Shown piece by piece: positions 31,405 to 44,045 of a DNA stretch of 64,000 nt. This DNA is from Thamnidium elegans (taxonomy: Eukaryota > Mucoromycota > Mucoromycetes > Mucorales > Mucoraceae). Below the pieces are notes generated by a model. That model had not been told where the DNA came from. It did not search any database and saw only the letters and a list, made by a program, of their open reading frames with translations. The position numbers and the translations under genes are program-made. The stretch spans positions 310,001 through 374,000 of the forward strand of contig JAIXMG010000006.1 in the NCBI GenBank assembly GCA_025201345.1. The letters are read 5' to 3'. Position 1 is the stretch's first letter, and each line of letters opens with the position of its first letter.

Positions 31405-32644
31405 ATGGCATCAACCAACCTTTCCTCGATTGAAAACAATGAATCTCCAATTTTAAGCTATACCTCTACGGAACAAACATCGTCTGCCATTAATCCCACT
31501 AATGTACTTGAAAATCAGCGTTTATCCGATAAAAGAGATTTCTGTAAGTATCGATTATTTACTATATAAATCGATTCCAAATTGACAGTTTTTATTTTAG
31601 CGCAAATAGACTGCATGGATAGCTGTAACTCAACATTTATCATATCTTGTGGCGATGCTGATCAAAGTATTGGTAGATGTGATTTTATATTAACCGTGTG
31701 AAAGTTATGTCATGCCTAACATATTTTATTAGTTAGTAACGACTCAAGTGTTAAAATTACAGGGCAACAGTTAATAAACAAAGAGTTTTATGTAAGACAA
31801 CTATATACACATATATAAAAAAAGTGAGAACCAAAAAGCTAATTTTACTTTGTATTATAAGGATAATGGTGAAGATTCAAAAACTAGACGGAAAGCCCAA
31901 AATAGAGTAGCCCAAAGAGCATTTAGGGAACGAAAAGAACGTTATGTGAAAAAACTTGAGAATCGAATCAAACAGATGCAAGATAATCACGTTCACATCA
32001 CAACGCAACTCTCGTTAGAAAATCAACAATTAAAATCTATTGTTTGTAGATTAAGAGAACAGCTGTGCAATAGCGTGGGTATACAAATAGAAAATAAATC
32101 TTGGTTTTCTACTGCTAATAGTTCATCCAATGTGAATTCATTGTGTACATCTCCTTGCGCTACTACTACATTTAAACCCCTTCAAATTTGTCCCTCCTTC
32201 ATTTCTGAAAACTCAACTAGTCTTGCCTCTAGTCCTAATAACCAAAAGAAGCAGAAAAGGCGCCATACAACGACGAACGAATCCAGTACAACTCACTATG
32301 AAAATAATAAAAAAAAGGCTTCTATATCTTGTCAGCAAATTAAATTCGCAATTAGTACACCTGCTACACTTCAGGCAGACTCATATAACGAATCTGTTCG
32401 TAAAAGTGAACAGATTCCCGCAGTTCAACTCTATCCTGATCATAAACATCCAGCTAACTATATGATAGGTAGAAAGCAAAGCATTACACCTATGTTATCA
32501 CCTACAATTAATTACAACTCTAGTAGTAGTGTCACTAGTGCTTCTTCAGATGAAGATGAAAAAAATACAGTCACTGGCGGTAATGATCAAGAATTTGGTG
32601 ATATCCTAGAATCCTTTCTTGGGACACACGATATCTACGTATGA
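31405..32644 (+). CDS. bZIP transcription factor, Yap/Pap1 type
   Basis: Four exons (31405-31543, 31601-31672, 31733-31791, 31862-32644) give 350 aa. The bZIP begins exactly at exon 4: TRRKAQNRVAQRAFRERKER, with the NxxAQxxFR signature of the fungal AP-1/Yap family, then a leucine-zipper-like helix (VKKLENRIKQMQDNHVHITT, QLSLENQQLKSIVCRLREQL). The rest is Ser/Thr/Asn-rich. Cys residues occur before the basic region and in the centre (CMDSCNS, CGD; LCTSPC), but I cannot identify a clear Pap1/Yap1-type redox C-terminal Cys-rich domain. Likely nuclear, stress-related; target unknown. It lacks the C-terminal domain shared by the two bZIPs at 50.6 and 54.4 kb. Confidence 0.88.
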
Positions 32645-32766
32645 CAACGATGATGGTTTGTCGTCCGCATTAATTCTAAAGCAATTTTTACGGGTTTCTT
32701 CAGATCTTAACGCTTAGAATTATACATAAATTTTAGAACTATTGGACTACTTTTATATCCTTTATT

Positions 32767-32814
<48 letters not shown>

Positions 32815-33169
32815 TGTCTTTCTGTTAACATATATATGTATAGCTACTTCCCTTATTTAATAAATTTGTAAATAATTTCTCGAAAATCTTTGGGAACATG
32901 CAAAACACTAGAGACAGTGTAGGGCTTCGTGTGACATTAGTCAGGATAGTACACGTCATAGTAATTGTATTGGCTTAATTCTCATTTTTTTTGTTGCAGT
33001 GCTTACAATACCAATCCACATTCACTTAATCAGAGGAACGTAAAAAAAAAAAAGTATCATGTTACGAAAAGCCTACTTTTCTCATAACATTTTGCGGGAA
33101 TGTATTTCATAAAAATATTTTATTATAGTACTTATTGTGTTTAATTATAATTTATTAAAAAAAAGGAAG
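32645..33169. other. Intergenic with a 45-nt T tract
   Basis: The 3' flank of the bZIP gene. T run at 32769-32813. Nothing else recognised. Confidence 0.4.
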
Positions 33170-33375
33170 GGGTTATTACACCTTTTGCAGTACATCAATC
33201 TGACATGGACTTAACTATTTTTTTTAGTAATCTCCAGGTCGAGGCAATCCCACTCTTTTTTTAGGTGAATCTTGATATCATTAACGTTCTTAATCAAGCA
33301 CTTGTTTTCTTCAATTTGTTTTCCGATACTGCCCACAGGTGCTCAATCGAACTTAAATAAATATACAGTCGTATT
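33170..33375 (-). pseudogene. Tc1/mariner transposase C-terminal relic
   Basis: On the minus strand: SSIEHLWAVSENKLKK (~33360-33310), which matches the hallmark (L)NPIEHLW of Tc1-type DDE transposases, then in a shifted frame IKNVNDIKIHLKKEWDCLDL (~33305-33240) and VKSMS (~33215). Two frameshifts and stops are present, and the rest of the transposase is missing. Confidence 0.6.
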
Positions 33376-34997
33376 ACTGATATAAAAAAAACTGTCTTAA
33401 TATCTCAATAAAATTGACTTTGTCACTTATAAAAAGCATTTATAATAGGGACTAAGAGGTTTTGTGTTCTATACTATAGTCTTAAATATAATAGTAAGGA
33501 GATTACGTATTCTCTATACACAGAATAGTATACTTTCTTCTAGTACATAGTAAGTTCGAAGTTTGAGCTAAAATATAATACAAATTTTCAGTACTCAAAA
33601 ATAAAGTGTAATTTGATATGTATAAGCTATGTATCTTCACCTTTGAGTAGTACTTTAAAATTGTTTACTGCCCTTTATCTGACACGCGTCCTTCCCTTAA
33701 TTAGCGCCCAGTATTTTCGAAAAACCTTAATCTGCGCCTCACAACGTTTTACTGAAAAGAACTCTATTACGCAACATAGTTTTTTTTTTTTTTTTTTTTT
33801 TTTGAAAATAAGGGGTGAGGTACGAGCTTTTTTGAAGCGCTTAGGTACCAAAAAGCCAATAGAGCTAGACAGGAAGCGAAGCCAGATTTTTTTGCGCAAC
33901 CAGGTAAGGGACCGTCTTCGTCAGAAGGGGGACATTCTTCGCCATGAAAGGAATACATACGAAGATAGTCTTTACAGACTTACTAGAGAAGATGAATTGC
34001 TTGCTAAAAACAAGAGGGTGAACGATGAATCTATAAAAGCATTGGATTCTAGAAATAATGCTAACTAAATAACTACAATATTAAAGTAATTAAAATATTT
34101 TGAATTTTACATACTATTTTGTATTTATAGTTAAAAAAGTTGGATAGTTGCGATAAAGTAAAAGGTAAAAAGGCGTTACATAGTAATTTTAAGTGAGCGC
34201 CAGTTCATGCTCAATAAGTAGAATTACTTCATAGATAAAGATAAGCAAAAGGTTTTCAATAAAAAAAAAGGTACACCGAAAAGTAAGGTCTTAGTGAATT
34301 CACAAAATACAATATTTAAATTGAATTTTTAAAACTAAAGCGCTGATTAAAAGATCAATTTTAAATCCGGCTCTAAATCAAAAAATTTAGTAGTTGCCCT
34401 CATAGTAAATTATTGGGAGTACCTAGTATGTACATATCTATGCATTTTTGTCTTCATTGCACATTCGAAAAAGCACATTCTATGTTTTTGGATGCGTATC
34501 AAGTAATTAATAGAAAATCTAATTTTATATGTATTCATCATACAAGTATTGGAAAAAAAAAAATACATATAATATATTTATAATAATAGTAATTATATCC
34601 GTAGAAAACAAATGGTGTATCGGGAAGCCCATTGAATGATGAGAATATACTATCATCTTATAGTAGACATATAAATGGATTCTTAGCTTTGTTCTCCTCG
34701 ATTATTAACTTGCCAATACTTATTATATATGCGGATGGAGGGTTTTGTCAAGGTAAATAATTAAAAAGTAATGCGGTTTTATAAGTAATACAGTTAAAAG
34801 TAAATACCCATAAGTGATTGTTTTTCTGTGTGATAGAGGTTTTCGGAAGCTTTCTGGGGATATTATTAATCTTATAGTACGGATTGAATTAGATGAGATT
34901 GCCGTGCGAATATTTAAAAAGAGAGATTAAGTAGGTAGACGGACCTATGGTAACGCGGATTCGAAACGCGATCTTTGATAAAAAAAAATAATAATAG
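33376..34997. other. Gene-poor stretch with one doubtful coding segment
   Basis: A plus-strand frame at ~33800-34068 after a T23 tract encodes a charged stretch (RGEVRAFLKRLGTKKPIELD... RHERNTYEDSLYRL... NDESIKAL). It could be a coiled-coil fragment or chance; no start or homologue is evident. The rest to 34997 shows nothing recognisable. Confidence 0.25.
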
Positions 34998-35190
34998 TTG
35001 TATACGCTTGTGGGGGGGGGGTATATTTCCTCCTCAATTGGAAAAATAGCAGTGATAACTAACGGTGAATTTGATGATGAAAATAGTGAAAAGGGTGGTG
35101 TAAAAGGTAATATCTATAACGAAGAAAATGATAGTGTCGGTAGTAGTAATGACATTAGTAAGGGTAGTAATAGCGGTAGGAATATTATTT

Positions 35191-35280
35191 GTGGTAGTAC
35201 TGTTTGTGGTCGCACTGTTCCCAGTAGCACTCTTCGTGGTAGTACTGCTCCCAGTAGCACTGTTCATGGCAATACTGTTC
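35191..35280 (+). repeat. Imperfect 30-bp tandem repeat, three units
   Basis: Units at 35191, 35221 and 35251, exactly 30 bp apart, share the pattern (CCAG)TAGCACT.TTC.TGG..(A/G)(A/C)TACTG.TC. The frame stays open through all three (units of ten residues like PSSTLRGSTA), inside a longer open stretch 34998-35408 with a Ser/Gly-rich then Val/Leu-rich translation. A real gene is doubtful because flanking triplet-like GTA/GTT repeats dominate. Confidence 0.6.
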
Positions 35281-38049
35281 CTAGTAGTATATTCGTAATA
35301 GTGCTGCTTCTAGTACTGTTCATAACAGTGTTGGTAGCATATTTATTAGTGATGTTGGTAGCAGTAGTAATATTGATATTAACAATAGCGCGATTAGTAT
35401 TTTTTTAATGATAGTTTTCTTGGTCGATCTCCTATTATTATGAGCGATATTGATGCTAGATTAAAAAAAGAAAGAAGTTCTGTTAGAAATAAATTTTCTA
35501 CTATTTTCTTCATCAAGCAGCGTTTTAAAGCTTCTAAATATGCGATTTAGTTTTTCATACTTGCATTTATAATTTTGTTAAGTACACTAGACATTCTATC
35601 ATAATTGATCCACCGGAACAAGAGCAAAGATAAAATCAGTTCGCGTAACCTTTAAATATTTAAAAGGCAGCTTATAAAATGAACATTATACACCTCCGTG
35701 TAAACTTATTTTTACTTATCTACTCTTGTACTGTAATTGATAACATCTTTTTCCCCCCTCCTTTTTTTTATATTTATAAAAAACGATATACTAAAAAGAT
35801 TTTTTCTTTGTGTTGTCATTGTATTATGACTTGAACAATAGAAAAGTCAATAGATTCTATAAAAGTACTTCCAACCTTTCTTATTTTTTTTTATTACAAA
35901 AATAGACATTAAAGTATTACCTTTTAATAGACCATTTCTTTGAAATATCGTATTGCTATAATCGCTTGAGTGATTATAAGCAAATAGAACCACATTTTTT
36001 TTACGGTTGTATATCCAACTTAATGATGACAGTAACAGTATTGATAATAATGAAAACCAATGATAAGCGGCAAAAAGGCATTAGAGCGAGTATGCACAAT
36101 AAAAAAAGTCCAAAGGCTCAAAAAAAAAAAAGGAAAAAGACAGTTGCTGTGGACTAGTATATTATTCAAATGGTGATTAGCTAAGCATACTAGTGAAAAA
36201 TTGAACCCTATCAAGTTTGAACAAAAAAAAAGGGGGGGGTGAATTGCTTTATAACCGTGCTAACTATTTTTCGCATACATATTATCAATAGCTGTAAACG
36301 TTTTTTTTTTAAAAAAAAAACTTTTTTTCATTATTTTTGTTGGGAAATAAGCTCTGATAGCAATTTTTATGAGGAGTTTAGAAGTGAGGAAAGAAACGAC
36401 CCTTGTTTCTCTTATATTATATCTCACGTTACACTTTGAGTATCATAATGTCAAAGCAAAATGATGACGTTAACAAGAACATGATTAGATTTTGTAATCA
36501 TTTATTTATGTTTTTTGTTTGTTCGATTTGAAATACCCAAATACTACATTTATTATAATCATAAGCCGCTAATTGATCCTCACCATGTGTGCTTATTTTT
36601 TTAATTTCTAATTCCCTTTTTTTTTTCTAATTCCGAGCTTAAATCATTTGACAAATTAATAGAAACCTGTTCCGATAATAAATAGGGTCCAGTCAGATGT
36701 ACTCGTCGGGGGAGCGGCTTTTTTTTTTTTTTTTTTTGAGTCAAATTTAGCAGTAGCAATTACTTGCGAAATCTCACAAAAAATATACAAGTTATACCGT
36801 CACAATGAACCATGTGCTTCCACACCTTCGATTTTTTTTTTTTTTTAGTATGCTACGTTCCTTTGTAATTTCGGTAAGGTGTAACATCCTTATCGGATAG
36901 AAAACCCCAAGCTGGAAAAAAAAAATCTAGACTTTATGAAAGCCGCCATTTCCTTTTTTTCATTATGTAAGAAATGATTGTCATATTCTATTATAGACCA
37001 TTGCCATAATATAAAATATATAAAACAGAAAAAAAAGAAAAAAAAAGGAGGGTAAAACAAAATATTATGCTTGACGTAACTTTATCTGCAGTATTTTGAT
37101 TATATAAGCTTGACTAGATGGTGGTACAAAACAGAGGTTTGATGAAAATGATAACCCTGAAGGTTCGTTTTTTTCCCGTAGGCAATGACTGGTTCACGTA
37201 AACATGCTTTTTAAGGTAAGAGAGCAGGGAAAGTTTACTCCGGAAGATGAAAAAAAAAAATAACGAGTTGGGTCATGTCAAAAAAGAACTGAAACATGAC
37301 GAGGTGGTTACTAGTCGCAAATTTCGACAAATGAAATTTTGTAACCAATATCTAGAAAGGCGGCTCTTTTTGCGCGCAATTCATAAAATAACTTCCCCTC
37401 CTTTTAGTATAAAGACTAATAAAAAAATTAACTACCCGTCTCTTTAGATCCCAGATAACAACTAAAAAAAAAAGAAGGGTTCCCACACTTTTCATGTTTC
37501 CCTTGGAAAGAGAACCCTGAAGGGTAAAGGGAAAACACTGAATGACATAATGAATTTCAAGGACCCTTAAAAACGGGAAATTTGTTACCTAAACATAATG
37601 CAAACAATATTTTTTTTTGAAGACATATATTTCTTTTTTTTTTTTTTTATAAAAACATAGATTCGATCTATTTGAGTAATAAATATCTTCTAACCCCAGC
37701 TAAAATAAACAATCCGGGGAAAGACTCCATAGAATTTTAGACAGGCACCTCGATGAAAAAGGGAAAGTGCGGGGAAATCTAGGTGAAAGGTTGAACTTTC
37801 CACCGCTATAGGATCCATTTAACTCGTTCTTTTTTACAAATTATTTTAGTAGGGTTTAGAAATATCGGATGATAAATTATCTATTTCAGGACGCAAGTGG
37901 GGTAGGATTTTTTATATAAAATTTTTTGGGCCAAAGTATAAAAAAAGATTCGTTTACGGCCCTTTATTTTCTCTTTTCTTTTTTTACCCTTTTTTTTTCT
38001 TCTTTATTATAGACTTTTTTTTTTATTTATATATATATATTTTATTTAA
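35281..38049. other. Gene-poor region, about 2.8 kb
   Basis: I see no gene on either strand. Long homopolymers (36718-36737 T, 36832-36846 T, 37630-37647 T). The last 150 bp before 38050 are T/C-rich with a TATATATATATTTTATTTAA stretch at the start of the next gene, as expected of its promoter and leader. Confidence 0.4.
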
Positions 38050-38295
38050 ATGGCTAAACCAGCTATTCTCCAAAGATTAAATACACCAATTATCCAAATT
38101 GTACTTTTGGGTATTGTTTCATTATGTGGTCCGGGCATGTTTAACGCTTTGTCGGGCTTGGGTGCCGGTGGATCCATGAGTTCCAACATCACCTTAATCA
38201 GTTCAGCAAACAGTGCTTTATACGGCTGTTTCGCCATTGTCGGTTTCTTTGCCGGTACCGTCACTAACACTATCGGTGTCAAATATACATTAACT

Positions 38296-38339
<44 letters not shown>

Positions 38340-39565
38340 ATCAATTTATTAACTTAATTTTAGATCGGTAGTAGTGGTTATGCACTCTATTCTTCCGCTA
38401 TGTGGGTATATGATCGTAAGCAAGTTTCGGGATTCGTAATTGCTGCAGGTGCTATTCTCGGTTGTTTAGCTGCTCTTTTCTGGAGTGCTCAGGTAAATTT
38501 ATTTTCTTGTATTTTTTACAAATGTACATCATTACTAAACTTTTTTTTTAAAAAAATCTTATGTAGGGTGCTATCATGATGTCTTATCCCGAAGAAAAAA
38601 ATAAGGGTAAATTCGTTGCTATTTTCTGGGCGCTCTTTAATTTCGGTGGTATTCTTGGTTCCGTTATTGCTTTGGGTCTTAATTTAGAAAACCAGGCTGG
38701 CGGTGTTTCCACAGGTACATACACAGCATTCGTCGTTGTCATGTTGGTCGGTATCGCTGCCTCTCTTATTCTTGCTAGTCCCTCTAACGTTATCCGTCCT
38801 GACGGTACTTGTGTTGCCATCACCAAAGCTTCTGACTGGAAGACCGAACTCAAAGGTGTCATGCATGTCTGGAAGGAATGGCGTATGATTTATCTCATTC
38901 CTGCCTTTTTAGCATCCAACTGGTTCTATGCTTACCAATTCCGTATTAACGCTGTTTACTTTGATGCCTCTGCCAGAGCCTTGAATGGTACGATGTACTG
39001 GGGTCTTCAAGTTATCGGTTCCATGTTAATTGGTCTCGTATTAGATTTCCAAGGTCTTAACCGTCGTAACCGTGGTCTCTTGGGTCTCGTTATCATCTTT
39101 TTAATTTCCATGTCAGTCTGGGCCGGTGGTTTCGTTTTCCAATTGACATTTGACAACTCTTACAATGACCCAATCGGATGGAAGCATTCCAGGTTTGGTG
39201 GTCCCTTTGCTCTCTTTATGTTGTACGGTTTCACTGATTCTATTTACCAATCTTACTTGTATTGGTTAATGGGAGCTATGTCTAACGACCCTACTTTGCT
39301 TGCTCGTTATGCTGGTTTCTATAAGGCTATGCAATCTGCTGGTGCCGCCATCTCTTACGGTATCGATGCTGCTGATATTCCTTTACGTTGGGAGTGTCTT
39401 ATCTGTTGGGTTTTGGTCTTCGTCTCCTTCCCTTTGATCGCTATCGTTGCTAACAATGTATCTGCCACCAGTGAAAACACTGCAGAGCCTTTGGAATCTG
39501 AATTGGATGATAGATCTTCATCCGAAAAGGCACATATTGAAAAAACTCATTCTTTTGACGCTTAA
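38050..39565 (+). CDS. UNC93-like major facilitator membrane protein
   Basis: Three exons (38050-38295, 38364-38492, 38567-39565) give 457 aa. Starts MAKPAILQRLNTPIIQIVLL. MFS/UNC93 features: SLCGPGMFNALSGLGAGGS in the first span, GYALYSSAMWVYDRK, GAILGCLAALFWSAQGAIMM, YPEEKNKGKFVAIFWALFNF, FLASNWFYAYQFRINAVYFD, RYAGFYKAMQSAGAAISYGI. About 11-12 hydrophobic spans, with the usual long central loop (ITKASDWKTELKGVMHVWKE) and an acidic/Ser C-terminal tail. This fungal UNC93-like family is widespread but its substrate is unknown. Codon use is richer in C-ending codons than the neighbours (for example GTC, ATC, TTC), suggesting high expression. Confidence 0.9.
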
Positions 39566-40437
39566 AATCATTTCTAATTTTATCATTGTACTTTTACTAT
39601 TACCACATTCATCCTATATAATCGTAATAAATTTTTTTTTTCTTCTTATAACCAATAGAATACCTTAATTAAACCAGAAAACTGTTTTAGAATATAGTTT
39701 TGTTTTTGTCATGTGCAGGGTTCTTTTGTAACAGGATTTAGTTAGCATGTTTTTTACGTAAAACTCATCGACTTATAGTTTAGCGGGGGAAAAAAATATC
39801 TAGTAGGTACACCCCTCTCCAAAGGATACAGGTCGCCCCCACCCATTTTTCTTCTAATAGTGGTATAATTTCACTCTGATGTTAGTTTCTGTCATTTGTT
39901 AATTAGCAACGTGTACCAATTATATCAATTGAAGTTTTATATTTCGATTTCCTCCCCCCCCCTTTTTTTTTTTTTTCTTTTTTTTTTTTTGAAAGGCCAT
40001 GTTACTGCTCCAATAACTAGCATAAATTTGATTTTCTTTTTTCCCTGCATAAGTGTACCAATTATAAAATTAAAAAAAAAGTGATAGAAGGAGAACATAC
40101 CATGATTGCATAATGTTGCTAACTCTAATTGATGACTATACATGTATGTCGGATGCTCCTAGTTTATGCTTCTCAAGACAACATTTAATAAATGCATGGT
40201 TTTCTTTTCATAACGATAAAAATAACAAGTGGTCAAAACGCCATATATCGTAATAGGTACCCTCCTCCCCTTAATCATAAAGTTTAAAGTTTAAAAAAAT
40301 AAAAATAAAGATGTACATCTTTTTACATGTGACACATTAGATGTAAACAAAAAAGAAACTTGTATTTTGTAGTCATTAAGATTAATTAGGTTTTAGTAAA
40401 GGTAAAGCTCGGGTAATATATAAACATGTTTTTTTTT
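39566..40437. other. Intergenic between two converging genes
   Basis: Holds the 3' flanks of the UNC93-like and Dlt1-like genes and C/T-rich tracts at 39950-39990. No gene recognised. Confidence 0.4.
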
Positions 40438-41716
40438 TTAGATTTCAAAATGAGATAGTTTTGCAGTACTTGGGTGTTTTTTACTAGGCGTGGATCTTGA
40501 ATTCCACGTGAGAATGGAATCTTCATCGTCATAACAGTGACTTGATAATCGGCGTCTGCTTCTCCGAGAAGATTTATTGAGGTCACTGTTGTGACCTAAA
40601 CTAATTATACTTTCTGGCTTGTGATGCTTGTTATTGTTATTATTGCCATTTTTAAGATTATAACCCATATTTTGTAAGATAGCTGCTAGATGCTTCATGA
40701 TATCCATGTAGTGTTCTTGACTAAGCGGGTCGTGACTAAACCTTGCAATCTCGTATCCTTCTAAATAGAATAATCCCAATTGTTTATCAATTAATCCCTG
40801 CTGCATTAAAAATTCCATGTACTGGCGAATAGGCACGTACAGTGGTCGAGCATAATCTGGGTTAATACTGATTGCCACTTTTTCTATTATATACACGCTT
40901 TTTTTTTTAAAAAAAAAAGAAGATATGATAGCAGTAATATACTTTAATTACCAACAATTGCAGGTGTTCTTGCAATAGCCTGCTTAAAATCTAAACCATC
41001 AAATAAAGGAGTTCCTGAATCACTGATGATTTTAATTTTTTGATTTGTAAAAATAAATAAATAATAATACATAAAGGAATTACCTGGTTTGGCCCATCCT
41101 ACTGCTTGAATATCTTCTGGTCTGGGCTCTGCTAATTTTCGAGTTTGTTTAGCTTGTTCAAATTCTTGATGAATTTTAAAGTATACTTTCTAAGAAATAT
41201 TTTGTATTAGTAAACATAAAAATCTATCAGTTTGATCTAAATTATACTTTGGGTAAATCTTCTTGCTTAATAGGAATATATAGCTTAGGAATATCTTGTA
41301 ATGATGCTCTTACTGTTAACATACGGCTGCAAGAAAATAACAGTGCTGCAAGCGCCTGTAAATAAATATTAATTACGCTTCGAAAAAAAAAAAAAAAATT
41401 CTCTCCTTCCCTCGCTTTACAGCGTAAAAATATTTATTTATGTTACCAGTATAACATAGCTTCCACCTACAACAATCAAGTTGCGATAATCAAATGTACC
41501 AGTATTGGTTTTGTCTGTTAAAGCTTGAATGATGACATCGGCTGCTGAAATGGCAATACATAAAGCGGTTAAAAAAATTAAAAAGAATAGAGACCCAGTA
41601 TATAAATAATGTGGTAGTTTAACTGACTTCATGATAAATAAGAGAAAACCCCAATTATGGACATAAAAAAAATATGGGTCTTCTTTATATGGTAGTGGTA
41701 AACTGTGACCGTACAT
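40438..41716 (-). CDS. DLT1: Dlt1-like two-span membrane protein (defect at low temperature)
   Basis: Five minus-strand exons (41716-41447, 41355-41248, 41189-41084, 41014-40952, 40883-40438) give 330 aa; yeast Dlt1 is about 340 aa. Two membrane spans near the N-terminus: LYTGSLFFLIFLTALCIAIS and VVGGSYVILALAALLLFSCS. Cytosolic part: PKLYIPIKQEDLPKKVYFKI, RKLAEPRPEDIQAVGWAKPG (a conserved-looking WaKPG block), FKQAIARTPAIVEKVAISIN, YARPLYVPIRQYMEFLMQQG. The tail is Asn/Lys/Ser-rich. The function of the family is unknown beyond cold-growth defects in yeast. Only 74 bp separate its ATG from the divergent neighbour. Confidence 0.8.
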
Positions 41717-41790
41717 TTTTTAAAAAAAAAAACCATCCCTTCTTCTCCCCTCTCCTTCCGTCTCTCTTTTATTTTTCTTTGTTTCTTTCA
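41717..41790. promoter_or_regulatory. 74-bp divergent promoter region
   Basis: Between two ATGs in opposite directions; C/T-rich on the plus strand (TTCTTCTCCCCTCTCCTTCC at 41740). No TATA box. Confidence 0.5.
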
Positions 41791-42745
41791 ATGTCCAATA
41801 ATGCTGTAAATAGCGTTGTAGCCAATCTAATTAGGGCAGCAGCAGGCTCAAGTGCCAAGAATGTTTCTGACCAAGATGTAGATAAATATGTAGCTGATTT
41901 AATTTTAAAGGAAGCACAAGAAAAGCGTACAAAGTATGATAAAGTGGGTGTTGAAGCATACCAACCTAACGGACTGTAATTATAAATACATTTTTATGCA
42001 TATATTTTGTCATTAAAAACTTTCTGTTGTTAGGATTAAAAAACCAAAACCAAAACCAAATACTCGATTCTTGCTTAATGTCGTCAAGGCAACAGACAGT
42101 CATAACCAGTTCGTTATTAAAGCTAATGAGGATAATGTCGCAAAGTTAAGAGAAGAGAGATTACAACGAGAAAGAGAGGAACGAGAAAAACGTAGGTCTA
42201 GAGAACGTCGGTCCAGTAGAGAAGATAGAAGATCGAGTAAAGACGATAGCCGATCCAGTAAAGGTGATAAACGATCCAGTAGAGAACATAGATATTCCAA
42301 TAGAGAACGATCCAGTAGAGATCATAAACATTCTAGTCATAAAAGTAGTAGTAGTAGACATGACGATAAAAAACATGATAGAGGCGGTACGCATAAAAAC
42401 TCATCTGATGATCATAGTGTCGAAAGACAAGAGGCTTCTAACAGTGTACAATACAAGGGAAGAGGAAAAGTTCGAATCAATGTATCATCAATGGACAAAT
42501 ATTTTTCAAAAGGGTATAATCCTTTATTAGACGTAGATTCAGATAAAGAAGAATATGTTGGTACCAAGCGTAAACGTAAAGAGCATCGAAAACATAAAAG
42601 TGAAAAGAAAAAGAAGGAACATAAAAAGAAGAAACATTATAGCTCATCATCATCATCATCCTCCTCTTCTTCTAATGAAGAAGAAGAACCAATAAAACAA
42701 GTGAGAGCTTGGGATGTTGGTAAAGTGCACACACCTAAATATTAA
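41791..42745 (+). CDS. RS/Lys-rich nuclear-type protein, unknown function
   Basis: Two exons (41791-41975, 42034-42745; 58-bp intron) give 298 aa. N-terminal ~90 residues look folded: LIRAAAGSSAKNVSDQDVDK, VGVEAYQPNGLIKKPKPKPN, TRFLLNVVKATDSHN. The centre is an extreme Arg/Ser/Asp/Lys region (RERRSSREDRRSSKDDSRSS) followed by Lys runs and a Ser11 tract, ending EEEEPIKQVRAWDVGKVHTP. Such composition is typical of splicing and nuclear speckle proteins, as a guess only. The short TRFL...SHN block may be the diagnostic motif of its family, which I cannot name securely. Confidence 0.72.
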
Positions 42746-44005
42746 TGTAACGAAAAAGGCAAGTCAGATTTTTTTTTCTTAAAAATCAGATATTCCAAAT
42801 ATAAACTTACATGTAAACGTCGACTAGTTTTTAATACTAGGACATAAAATGTGTAATACCAAGTTCCTAAAAGCTCTTATTAGCATGTATTTATTTTTTT
42901 GATAATTGTTATATCACATCATACCAATTAAAAAAAAAAAAAAAAAAAAAGTTTCAATGGGCATGTTATCATGATGTATTATCCTAAGTGAATGATAGAA
43001 GTAAATGCAAGTTTTATTTACTGTAAATGGTGGGCTTTCTACAGGACCTCAAGTTAGATCAAATTTATATTTACGTGAATTAAGAGTAGACGACATTCTT
43101 GCGTAGATAAATAAGCTGTGTTCATACGTACTAAATCCTGTCCTCCTTAAAACCCTTTCGTGAGGTAAAAAAAAATATGAGAGGAAAAGAGGGCCAAAGT
43201 GGTAGTATCAGCTTGAAAATATAGCTGCACCATCTGTCGCTAGCACTATTCAGAGTCCAAGCAGAGTAGGAGTCCAAGCAGAGTAAGAGTTTCAATAGCT
43301 GTCTTGATTATCAGAGCAATGTATTTCTATAAAACAAGTAAAATTGAGTATCATATACAAAAATTCTCTTTTTTTATGTATGAAACGGATACTTTCCACC
43401 TTTTTTGTTTTTGTTTGAAAAATTTATAGTTAGCTGGTGACAGTTTAGATAGAGAGGATCACTGATATAATAAACTATTCAAAAAATAATATGTGTTAAT
43501 ATTTGAAAAATGAAGATTTAAGTATAATGAAATGATACCAATTCCAGAGCACTGCTTAATATGACTATATTATATGAACTGAAAGCCATATTTTAAGTAA
43601 GTACATTATACAAAATTTTACTTTTTCATTTTATTTATTATTTTTGTTTATTTTCTTCTAGATTTGTTACAAATGACATTTCAGTATCAATAAAGGTTAT
43701 AAAACAACTTGTAATTGAATCGTATCTAATTGTTTTTTTTTTGTAGGTAAGCTATTCCTTATTACTGCTGCTTTTGCAGTGTGTTTCTACTGCTGTAGGG
43801 CATTCCTACTGCCAGTGTGCTTCCGTAGCTTTTTAACGCTATTTTAGACGGATCTCAGTAGCCATTAGTTCAAATATTTAAACCAATAAAAATCAAACTA
43901 TTTTTACAAATAATATATTTTTGCATTTTCTAATGATCCCCGTACCTCTATTGTCATATACGGAAGGTATCTGGAATAATAAAAAAATCCTGGGGGTATA
44001 GAAGT

Positions 44006-44045
<40 letters not shown>
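42746..44045. other. Intergenic, about 1.3 kb, no gene seen
   Basis: Holds A18 (42931-42950) and a ~35-nt T run (44010-44044) next to the CENP-W-like stop. A directly repeated 10-mer (GTCCAAGCAG, 43256 and 43271) is present. Nothing coding recognised. Confidence 0.4.

Noticed and set aside
34940..34970. GGATTCGAAAC, like a tRNA B box
   Set aside because: No A box or acceptor/anticodon stems at the right distance; not a tRNA gene.
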